60,933 nt of DNA from Fragilaria crotonensis (Eukaryota > Bacillariophyta > Fragilariophyceae > Fragilariales > Fragilariaceae). This document shows, piece by piece, positions 51,690 to 60,933 of the stretch. Within the stretch, counting starts at the first letter, position 1. Every line of letters starts with the position of its first letter. The notes under the pieces are model-generated. The model saw only the letters and a program-made list of their open reading frames with translations. It did no database searches and was not told the DNA's origin. The DNA is taken from the NCBI GenBank assembly GCA_022925895.1, contig JAKSYS010000365.1:1-60933 (forward strand), in the 5' to 3' direction. Both the position numbers and the translations under genes were made by a program.

Positions 51690-54532
51690 ATGGCTGCAGC
51701 AGTTGTCAACACCGAAGGCCTTCCTGGGGAAGATGAGCACAATTCAGCGCTTCGTTTCGAAGACTTGACGATTGATGACGATCTGCCTCTGTTGGAACGC
51801 GTCGTCCGATACTGTCGTTCTGGCATTGCATTGCAACGATTAGTTCATGTAAAAATGCTGGCAGAGACTGCCGAGACTGTGGGGTGAGTCAAACATCTAA
51901 ATAGTTGTCATTGTTGTTGTAGTTCTGGTTGAATTTTGTGGGTGTTAATGCGCACATATCGCCTGAAGTGATGAAGGCTGTACCTTAACCTATACCTGTT
52001 TGTTTTCTGCTCTGGAGTACTCGACACCACTGTAGTCTCATGAGCTCACTGACTAACTCACCAACTATCAACTTGCACTCATAAATGACTTGTCCAACAT
52101 TATGTACCAACAGAATGAGTGCAACACTGTCCACGTTGGTCCCGCTTCTCCATCCTCTCGTATCGGATCCTGAATCGATTATTCGTCAGCATTTGGCCTC
52201 GCAGCTACTGCCATTGGCAGTTGTGTGTATGATCCGAGGAGTTGGTCCTCGCCAGAAACTGTCGGTCGAGCAGATCTTGCAAGACCCGTCGACGCCGAGA
52301 ATGTTTGTCGAAGCTGGCTACAAGGCTGTGACTTCAGCTATCGTCTCTCACCTTCACACATTGATAACAGACGTCGATACGGACGTTCGTCGAGCCGCAT
52401 CCGAATCTTTGTCTGCGCTCAGTACACAAATTCAAAAAAAGGATGTCGCATCTGTCCTTGTATCGATCCCTGTCTCGCTTGCGCGAGAGGTTAAACCCCT
52501 CAAGGGCATGCCGGACGGTTTCCATGAAGAATTGCGTATTACCGCATGCCACTTGTTGGCAGAACTCGCGGGTGCTGCTGAACATGGTAAACTCCACCAG
52601 AATGTGTCTCCAATCACATCTGGCCGGCAGTCTCAAAACTCTGCCGCGACCCTTCCTTTCGAGTCCGTCGCTGTGCTGCGCAAGCCCTGCCTCGAATCCT
52701 GGGAGGAACTGGTTCGTTGTCGTTGGCGCAGGAAGCAATTCTCCCGGCCTTTGAGGAGCTTTCCGGCGATGACATGTACCGTGTCCGGAAGAGCACTGGC
52801 GAGTGTTTGGTAGACATGTCAAGATCACTCGTGATTGTCGCACAAATGTCCTCGAACGAAGCAGAACGCAACAAGATTAAGGCCATGCGCCGTATGATCT
52901 TGATTCCGATAGCCTTGCAGTTGCTCTCCGATGCCAACAAATTTGTCCGACACGGCATGATGCAATTTTTAGGGCCATTTATCGCGTCGTTCTATCCTCT
53001 CGAGGCGGGGACATTGGATTTGCCAGGGACCGACGCAGCAGATCCTGTTTTGGAGGGAATCGGATCCCAGTTCTTTCCGCATGCCAGTTCCATGGTGTCG
53101 CGCTTGAATGCGTCGGGATCAACCACGACCTCTTCGCCAACCCCAACTCCAGCCACTTTGGATCCACCGACACCGCAGGTCTCAGAACGACAAATACTTA
53201 TTGACTGTTTGCCAGAGTTCGTTCCATCGAATCGCATATCCTACTTGACCTTGTCGGCGGTCGCCCGACATCGGCGAGAAAACCCTCCTGATCCGGAAGA
53301 TTTGCGGGCTATTCAGTCTGGAATGTTGGGGCAGTTCTGCGCGCTTGCGACAATTGCGACTGGGGATGACAATACTGATGCTGAAATGAGAGTCTATTGC
53401 GCATATTCCTATCCAGCAGTGATTCTGTTGTTTGGTCCAGAAAATTGGAGAGGGCCTCTTTACCAATGCTTTCTATCATTGATCAATCCCAATCATGGTG
53501 CTACGTCTGAAGATGCTGTCCTTGCAGCGCCTCCGCTCCCTGTCAAGCGATGCTTGGCATCTAGTTTGCACACATTAGCACATGTCTTGGGGTCAGCATT
53601 CACCGTTTCCGATCTCTTGCCGGTCTATCGTCAACACTTTGCATTCGACACCGACGAGTCTGTCCGCTTGAACGTCATACGCAACTTCCCCTTGCTGTTC
53701 TCGCTCTTGCCCTCGGCTGCCCTCAAGGCGGAATATCTTGCCTTGTGGAGAGACATTGTCAAGGGCGAAGACTTGCTGGGAGCTCACAAACGGTCGGCGA
53801 CGAACCCCATGCTTCTCAATTGGCGCCAGCGCGATCACGTTTCGCGCAGTCTGCCGGAATTGATTGGCCTTGCAAGCAGTGCGCAAGTATATGAACATAT
53901 TTGGCCCATTGTAAAGTTGCTCCTGGTCGATTCCGTATCGTTGGTTCGAGAAGATGCGGAATGGTCAATTCCCCTTTTGTTGCGAGCGTTTTGTTCTGAA
54001 AATGTTAAGATGGAGAATGCGAAGCAATGGTCTGCTGATATCTGCCAAGAGGTTATCCTATGGCTCAAAAACTATTCTCAGGTCTTCCAAAAAGGAGAAG
54101 GAAACTACTCCAAACGACAACTGTATTGCAGCATCTGTTCAACTGTTGGCTTTGCTTTACGCTTTGGTGATTTCTCTCCTCAATGGGACGAACGCTACCG
54201 CCACTTGTTGCCCAAGGGCGTTACAGAATCTTACGTTGCATACCAAACACTCTCGACCGCAGAGCGCCAACATCTGCGACGGTTGTTAGTGTATGATCTC
54301 TGCCTCCGCTCTGGAGATGAAATCCGATCGTGTGACCAACGTGCGACTCACGCTTATGAAGATTTTACAATCCATGCCTGGAGATGTGCGATCCCTGTCG
54401 ACGGCGGCGGAAGTCTTGCAAGAGCTAGAAGATGAATGGGTAACATGGGAAAGCTTCAATGGCGGAGAAAATGCTCTTGTTAAATCTCCGCAAAAGCAGC
54501 ACCGCCCCGAGGAACTTCGAGCTGCTATCTAA
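51690..54532 (+). CDS. HEAT-repeat phosphatase regulatory subunit (PP2A-A/PPP4R1-like)
   Basis: Exon 1 (51690-51883) and exon 2 (52114-54532) join in phase (GTGAGT donor, CAACAG acceptor). The protein is a chain of HEAT repeats, each with the D-x-V-R-R/RLN pattern: DVDTDVRRAASESLSAL, DPSFRVRRCAAQALPRI, DDMYRVRKSTGECLVDM, DESVRLNVIRNFPLLF and DSVSLVREDAEWSIPLL. Such scaffolds hold the catalytic subunit of PP2A or PP4. The middle insert (about 53100-53180) is Ser/Thr/Pro-rich. The sequence is closer in arrangement to PPP4R1 than to the short PR65 scaffold, but this is a judgement by eye. Frames shift near 52600, 52645 and 54310. The stop at 54532 follows an acidic helical tail. Confidence 0.8.
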
Positions 54533-54641
54533 ACTTGGTAACCCTTTTTGAGTTCAAGGCAGGTTCCCTGTCATATGTGTGGCAATCGTGCAAGTGAAAG
54601 TATTCAGTGAAGGATGCTTCCAACAATAATCTTTTGCTAAA

Positions 54642-55551
54642 TTAACAATAATCGAGGCGTTTCCGAGGTTCGCTAAACGCGTCATCGCCTTCTACTTTTT
54701 GTTTCACTTGTCCATTGGCATAAAGTTCGCAGGGAATTGGTGTCGCATTCTGCGGTCTCATGCCTGCACCATCCTCCAAAATTTCACGTATGACATTGTA
54801 ATGGCAAACCACGGCAATCGTTTCCTCCATTCGCTCTGCAAACAAGTATTGCATAGCCCTTCGAATCGCCTTCCCTCGATTGTTTTTTCCATCGTACAAA
54901 ACCGCTGGCCACGTATCTGGGAGCAGCGTTTTGGCATCAATGGTCCGGTCTGTCGCTTCAAGGTCCTTCAAGACTTTCTGGATGGGTCGAGGTGTATTTT
55001 CTGGCACCCGAGAGCCGACTTCGGCCAAATCGTAGTGTATGAGTATTCGTTGTTCGGGATCGGGGAACCCCAAAATGGCCGTATGCAGGGCCCTTGTCAA
55101 TGGCGATGACACAACAAGCTCAGGGTGTCCTTGATCAAACTGATATTCGACAAGCTGTTGAGCCTGGCGCACGCCCTCGGGGTGAGACTTGCGTCGCGTA
55201 ATCGTTGATCCCTCTGTCGATCCAAACCCATCCGTTTTGCCACTTGCCCTTCGCTCTGACCATGACGAATCAAATACAAGCGCTTAGGTGCCGTGCGAGG
55301 AGTCTTCAGTGTAAGATGCTTGGCTGTTGACATGGATGGAGTTTCAGTCATGGGTCTCAAGGCGACTTGTGATGACCACGTGTGGACGGAGTTGATACTG
55401 TGGTTGGCATGGCTGCCGTTGTTTCTGTTGTTGTTGTTGTTTTCGGCCTCATCATTGGAGCGGTTTTGGAAACCGCAGAGTCTGAATCAGTCCTGACGCG
55501 ATTTGCCTTGGAGGCTTTGGTCGGAGTCATGTAACGAGGGCGGCTTGTCAT
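54642..55551 (-). CDS. Histidine phosphatase superfamily protein (phosphoglycerate mutase-like)
   Basis: Family members transfer phosphate through a catalytic histidine. From the minus strand, LYLIRHGQSEG (about 55270) carries the catalytic His, SSPLTRALHTA the second conserved Arg, and VVCHYNVIREIL (about 54790) the C-terminal His. The protein is about 300 residues including a Thr/Ser/Lys-rich N-terminus. The ATG at 55551 is the best candidate but the frame changes between there and 55340. Another shift lies at 55179-55182, where a G run is one base short (plus strand). Metabolic phosphatase and fructose-2,6-bisphosphatase-like roles are both possible; substrate unknown. A Copia LTR begins 31 bp upstream of the proposed start. 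Confidence 0.75.
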
Positions 55552-55581
55552 GATGATTCCCACTCCGGTATTGTACTCGTA

Positions 55582-55953
55582 TGTCAAGATCTACTGTACT
55601 ACTGCTCACGACGTGTCCAGTAACACTGTGTCATGTGAACAGTACTCGGACAACAACGGTAGTCCAGTATCTAGTATCTGTTCCGGTGATCGCGACAGTA
55701 CTGATGGTTGGACTGTTGTCCAAGCCAAGATCAGAACAAAGAAGGCTAAAGAATCCAGGAGGACTAAAGAGTCTATTGTTGCTGCTAATGGGATTCACAA
55801 GTATGTTGTGAATGGGAATGCAAGTGCAATTGCTGGGAATGGAACCCAGCATTATTAGAGTAACACTATAAGCTCACAATACTGATAAACGAAATTCACT
55901 ACGGTAGTAACGTCGTACTGAATAATATTATACGGTATCAAGGAATATTTAAC
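55582..55953 (+). repeat. 5' LTR (minimum extent)
   Basis: It starts TGTCAAGATCTACTG and matches the 3' LTR from 60567 to the window end. The true right border lies beyond 55953, probably at one of the CA dinucleotides before the gag ATG at 55991; it cannot be fixed because the 3' copy is truncated. The first 277 bases contain an open frame that ends TAG at 55858. Confidence 0.9.
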
Positions 55954-55990
55954 ACGTTTATAAACGGTCAGTTTATATTCAGATAAAGCA

Positions 55991-58900
55991 ATGGTTGAAG
56001 AACAGACAGAGTCCGGGTTTGGAACTACTGTTCGGGCTTTCGCCTTTGACGGCGACGAAACCAAGTACCGGTCATGGGAAGGTAAGACTCTTGCCCTCGC
56101 CGGTTCGAAGGGATTCCTGCATTAACCAAGGAGAGTACTGGTACAGCTCTCACGGTGGAAGAGTTCGAGTACGGAGTGGTCGAGGTACCAGGCGTTGCGG
56201 TCACTGGTGGTGCTGTGGGCGCCCTACGACGCGCCCTACGACAATGTCAGAGAACCGAAAGTACCTTGCGAAGGCTGCAGCTTGGACATATCTCGTCGCG
56301 AGCTGTACCGATAAAGCGTACGCACTTATCGAAAGGTGTGATGGCGATCCGTTTAAGGCCTGGGCCATACTACAGGAGAAGTACTGTGCCACCGACGCGG
56401 AAGAAAATTATCCCGAACTTGATCAAGCATTCAACGATTGCAAATTGGATGGGACTAAGAAGGATCCAGAACTTTGGTTTAATGACATGGATCACTTAAA
56501 CATGCGGCTCGCTCGCATCAACTTGAAGTATCAGAAGGATGACCTACAGTTGAAGAGTCATATGATGTCAGCTATGTCCAACGACTATGAGAGCGTCATC
56601 ATTAAATTCAGGGGAGACCTGCAGGAGACTTCGCTTGCTAAGTTACGTAAGGAAATAGTACTCCAGTACAAGACTCTTGTCAAGACCGTTGGAAAATCCG
56701 GTTCGGAATCAGTCTTAAATGCAAATGTCTCAAAGCAGCCGTGGAGAAAGTTCAAAGGGACTTGCAGGAACTGTGGTAAGATTGGTCATAAAGCAAACGA
56801 GTGCAGATCAAGTAAAGTTGAATCTACGGAAGTTACTACGAAAGGCTCTGGTACTCCTGCTGGAGACAAGTCACATGTTACTTGCTATAACTGCCAACAG
56901 AAAGGTCACTTTGCGAACAAGTGTACGCTCCCAAAGAAGTTGAAGTCCGACGCTACTGCCGATATGGCTATGTTTGTAGGAGCTTCATTTTTGGATGACC
57001 CAGTTGACGTTAATCCTACTGTTGCTGATACTATTGCGGACAGCTTTTCGACTTTTTTCGACAATTCGATAACATTTAACGACGAAGACTTGACTTGTGA
57101 CCTAGTCCCGTTTTGGGGCAATGAACGAGAAAACATTATGGTAACAACACTCGAAGACGATGACGTCTCGATCGATACGGCAGTTCTCTCGAATGACTAT
57201 GTCTGTGCCGCATCCCCCGTTGGACTTACGGAGGAATGGCTACTGGACTCTGGTGCTACGTGCGGGGTCACATACGATAACAAGCTTATGACAAATTTGA
57301 CACCCTCGAATCGGGAGATTACCATTGGTAACGGCGACAAGGTTGCCACGCTGGGACAAGGAACGGTTTCGCTCACGGACAGTCATGGTCAGACGATCAA
57401 GCTAACTGATGTCTATTATGCTCCGGCATTTACAAAGCACATTGTTAGCATGCGGAAACTAATTGACGATGATTGGTCCTTTAGTGTCGCCGATAAGACG
57501 GCGTTTATCTTCACGGATCCGGTTACGAAGGGTTCCGTGAAATTTGAGTCGGAACGAACGTGATATGCTGTACTATTTGATTGGTACACGCACAGTTAAG
57601 GCCGATAACAATCTACTCGTGAACAGTCTTACAACTGCCCCAGTCATTTTGGATATTAACATTGCGCACGGCCTTCTTGGACATCCTGATACAAGGACGG
57701 TTACGGCTATGGCTACGAAGCACGGTTGGACACTTACTGGGACGGTTAAGCCCTGCGGATCCTGTGCACTCGCTAAGGCTCGTGCTAAAGCGATACCAAA
57801 AGTACTATGACCAAGGCCAAGACTCCAGGAGCGACTTTTCTTGGACATCTCTGGCCCTACGATTCCCTAAATCAAAATAAGTACTGGCTTCGCATTGTGG
57901 ACGACTATAGCCGGTACAGTTGGGACTGCTTCCTGCCACGTAAGAGCGGCATTCACGTACCGCTATTGAAATTGGTGGTTATGAACAAAGCTGCTGGCAA
58001 GCCTTGCCGATACCTCCGTTGCGACAATGCGGGAGAAAACGAATCCTATGTGCAGCAAGTGTGCGCGGAAAACGACATACAGTTGGAAATGACCGCCCGA
58101 ATACTCCCCAGATGAATGGTGTTGTGGAACGGAGCTTTGCCACATGTAAGGATCGTGCTTTTGCTACAATGTACTGCGCTCGATTTTCATTGGCTACACA
58201 AGGATTACTATGGCCAGAGGCAGTGAATACTATCACGAAAATTGGAAACCACTTGCCTCGCCAGGGCTGACACAGGACCCACATACGGCTTGGTTCGGAT
58301 CAGATGTCGTACCCTCGAATTCTGGGTCATCTTCAACCGTTTGGGAGGATTGCTTACGTCACCGACAGAACGAAGCTCAAGGCGAAACTTGACCCGATCA
58401 ACGAAATGCGTCTTTATCGGATATGCATCCGACCACTCTGGCGATACGTATAAGTTTTATAACCCATTGACAAAAAGTACTATCATGTCCAGAGACGTGC
58501 ACCAGTGGATGGAATGGCATGGTCGCATAACGGCAACGGACAATCTTGACTTATTTACGGAACTTGAACAGCTTAAGTCGGAATCCATCATATTGCCTGC
58601 AACACCGGTTATCCCCATATTGACGGACGCAGACTTTCCTGACGATGATGTCATCGAGGATATGCCAGCGCCAGTCTCAAGCCCTACGGAGGAAATTCCT
58701 GCTCCCATTTTCACCGATACTACGGATGTCGCCCCTCCTGCGCGGAGGAATTTGACATCATCCTTTGGCGAAGGGGCAGTAACTCGCTCACGCACACGCC
58801 AAGTGACAATGGCTGATGTTGGTCACAGGAGTGACGACAACCTTGACTTGAACTTGGAGGGCATCACGGAATTACTAATGGCTATGAATGCCTCGCTACA

Positions 58901-60840
58901 GTCTGATCCACAGCTTGGAGTGCCTAAGAATTTCAAAGAGCTTTTGAAGCTCAAAGATAAAGACTGGCTTAAGTCTATGCATAACGAACTGGAGAACTTC
59001 TTATCAAGAGATGCTTGGGAGTTCCTCAAGAGGACATCGTTACCTCCGAATCGTAAGACACTACGTAGCAGATGGATCTTCAAGCAGAAGCTCGACGGTA
59101 CCAAGAAATCCCGCTCAGTCATACGAGGATACGAACAGGAACCGGGAGTGGACTTCAACGAATCGTACTCCCCTTTGGCCACCAACACTACGATCAGGGT
59201 TGCTCTGGCTATGGCGTTGTACTACTACAAAGTTCAAGGATTGGGTCACGCTCATGTTGGACGTTGAAGCTGCCTTCCTAAATGCAAAAGTCGACTCGGA
59301 TATATACATCGAAATGCCTGAGGGCTTATATGAGTACATGCTTTCAAAAGGCATTGATTTGAGCGACATGATAATCAAGCTACGAAGTGCTCAGTATGGA
59401 TTGGTGCAAAGCCCCAGACTATGGATGGAGACATTTTCCAAGATTCTGAAATCTCTTGGGCTCATCCAATGTAAATCTGACCCGTGCCTATTCTGTCTAT
59501 TTGACAAAGACAAGTCTCTACTGGCACTAGTGGTGGTGTACTGCGATGACTGCATTATAACCGGACGCTTGAAGTGGGTTAACCAATTAAAGATGGGAAT
59601 CTCTAAACAAGTAAAAATCTCTGATCTTGGAAAATTGAGGCGCCATCTGGGAGTCGACTACGAATTCGGACACGACGAACATGGCCAATATATCAATCTA
59701 CAATGAAGGATTATCACGAACCATGGTGCGAGATTTCGAGAAGGAACAGTACTGTTCGATCAAGACGTTTTCTACTCCCGGCGCAGGCTGTCTCTCCGCC
59801 ATTGCGTTCCTCACCCGACGACGAAATTATTATGATTGAGGAATTCCGTTCGTTTGTGGGACGGATTATGTTTGCATGCGGCAAGACCGAGCCTACGCTA
59901 TCTAACGCCTGCAGAGAATTAACGGTGCATTTGACGGCACCAAACAAGGAACACTGGACAGCGCTCTGACGCATCTCATGGGATATATCAAGACAGTAAG
60001 TAATCAAGGTATAAAGATGAGAGCCCCGAAGGATACCAGAGTGGTGGCGTTCGTTGACTCTGACTACGCGTCAGACAGGGTGACAGAAAGAGCATCTCCG
60101 GGTACTTGGTGACCGTTGGAGGTTGCCTGGTGTCATGGCAGTCTAAGAAACAGACTGGTGTGACATTCATCCACCGAAGCGGAATTCGTCGCAATGAGCA
60201 TGGCCGCTACAGAGGTAAAATTTATCGTATCGCTCCTTACCGAAATGGGCAATGGCCCCTTGGACAGCAATGGCCCCTCGGGCAGTGGCTCTCCGCTCCT
60301 GCCAAGTATTTTACGGAAGACAATACCGGTGCGATCTTTATGGCAAATAATACAGCAATCGGTCAGGACTAAACATGTGGACATTCGGTACCGCTTCGTG
60401 AACGACATGATTCTATCAACGATTTATTGGTGGAACACATCAGCAGTGGCGAAAACCCCAGTGACACTATGACAAAGAATCTTCCATTGAACCTATTCGC
60501 AAAACATGCCACCCTCATTTCGGAAGGGCTATTGGGCAATTACTACGATCCCCAGAACACGGAGGATGTCAAGATCTACTGTACTACTGCTCACGATGTG
60601 TCGAGTAATACTGTGTCATGTGAACAGTACTCGGACAACAACGGTAGTCCAGTATCTAGTATCTGTTCCGGTGATCGCGACAGTACTGATGGTTGGACTG
60701 TTGTCCAAGCCAAGATCAGAACAAAGAAGGCTAAAGAGTCCAGGAGGACTAAAGAGTCTGTTGTTGCTAATGGGATTCACAAGTATGTTGTGAATGGGAA
60801 TGCAAGTGCAATTGCTGGGAATGGAACCCAGCATTATTAG
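55991..60840 (+). pseudogene. Copia gag-pol polyprotein, many frameshifts
   Basis: The ATG at 55991 starts gag (FDGDETKYRSWEGKT). The next clear parts are the capsid-like helices and two zinc knuckles, CRNCGKIGHKANEC (about 56770) and CYNCQQKGHFANKC (about 56885). Then follow the protease WLLDSGAT (57235), the integrase HHCC region (about 57665-57770), the integrase core with LRCDNAGEN (58015) and NGVVERSF (58120), and the reverse transcriptase with YCDDCIITG (59540). RNase H blocks include VDSDYASD and STEAEFVAMS (60050-60210). At 57855-57857 a C run one base short breaks the first integrase motif, matching the error pattern of the window. The frame finally runs past 60567 into the 3' LTR and ends at TAG 60840. 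The element itself may therefore be less damaged than it looks. Confidence 0.85.
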
Positions 60841-60933
60841 AGTAACACTATAAGCTCAATACTGATAAACGAAATTCACTACGGTAGTAACGTCGTACTG
60901 AATAATATTATACGGTATCAAGGAATATTTAAC
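60567..60933 (+). repeat. 3' LTR, truncated by window end
   Basis: It starts TGTCAAGATCTACTG directly after a purine-rich GGAGGA tract at 60561-60566. The polyprotein frame continues through its first 274 bases. Confidence 0.92.

Larger units (their letters stand above)
55582..60933 (+). mobile_element. Copia-type LTR retrotransposon, nearly full length, cut by window end
   Basis: Order: 5' LTR, gag with two zinc knuckles, protease, integrase, reverse transcriptase, RNase H, 3' LTR. The order integrase before reverse transcriptase defines Ty1/Copia. The two LTR copies (367 bp comparable) differ by five substitutions, one 3 nt indel and one 2 nt indel, so the insertion is fairly young. The internal frame is broken by at least ten shifts. 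It resembles the CoDi Copia elements described in diatoms, by domain order and not by a search. Confidence 0.93.

Overview
The window looks like nuclear DNA of a diatom or close ochrophyte relative. Three predicted plastid proteins (flavodoxin, a DUF4079 membrane protein and a MATE transporter) start with a signal peptide followed by a phenylalanine, as in the bipartite ASAFAP-type targeting signals of diatoms. There are also short spliceosomal introns, a Pro/Ser-rich single-pass surface protein, Copia elements and a MULE. Host genes are far apart and separated by repeat-rich spacers. I do not assign a species.

Layout: 1-0.6 kb, tail of an Atg22/UMF-type transporter (+); 1.4-2.4 kb, long-chain flavodoxin with one intron (+); 6.5-10.0 kb, unconventional myosin (-); 13.1-17.6 kb, a complete MULE with 550 bp terminal inverted repeats, a 9 bp target duplication, a broken Ulp1-type protease gene and an intact transposase (+); 17.9-19.5 kb, ATP-grasp ligase (+); 19.7-20.9 kb, GH27 alpha-galactosidase (-); 21.4-22.7 kb, surface protein (-); 24.6-25.0 kb, small probable plastid protein (+); 26.5-28.6 kb, a large inverted repeat of a non-autonomous element; 29.2-30.1 kb, FolD/MTHFD (+); 31.1-32.1 kb, DUF4079 protein (+); 32.3-34.3 kb, MATE transporter (-); 36.3-37.1 kb, transposase relic; 39.1-41.6 kb, decayed DDE transposase (-); 42.6-45.7 kb, FAM13-repeat/IQ protein (+); 46.2-47.05 kb, ribosomal protein eL6 with two introns (-); 47.5-50.0 kb, Copia gag-protease-integrase without reverse transcriptase (+); 51.7-54.5 kb, HEAT-repeat phosphatase regulatory subunit (+); 54.6-55.55 kb, histidine phosphatase (-); 55.6 kb to the window end, a nearly full-length Copia LTR element (+).

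Two features run through the whole window. First, many conserved genes, including ribosomal eL6, carry one-base frameshifts, often where a homopolymer is one base short. The two MULE inverted repeats also differ mostly in homopolymer length. Uncorrected long-read indels are therefore a better general explanation than mass gene decay, and split reading frames should not be read as pseudogenes by default. Second, the spacers are full of short near-palindromes with a GTAC core.

The most interesting candidate is the Copia element at the right end. Its polyprotein frame runs about 270 nt into the LTR, and four of five substitutions between its two LTR copies in that stretch are synonymous, with one in-frame 3 nt indel. 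This suggests a selected, LTR-encoded protein tail.
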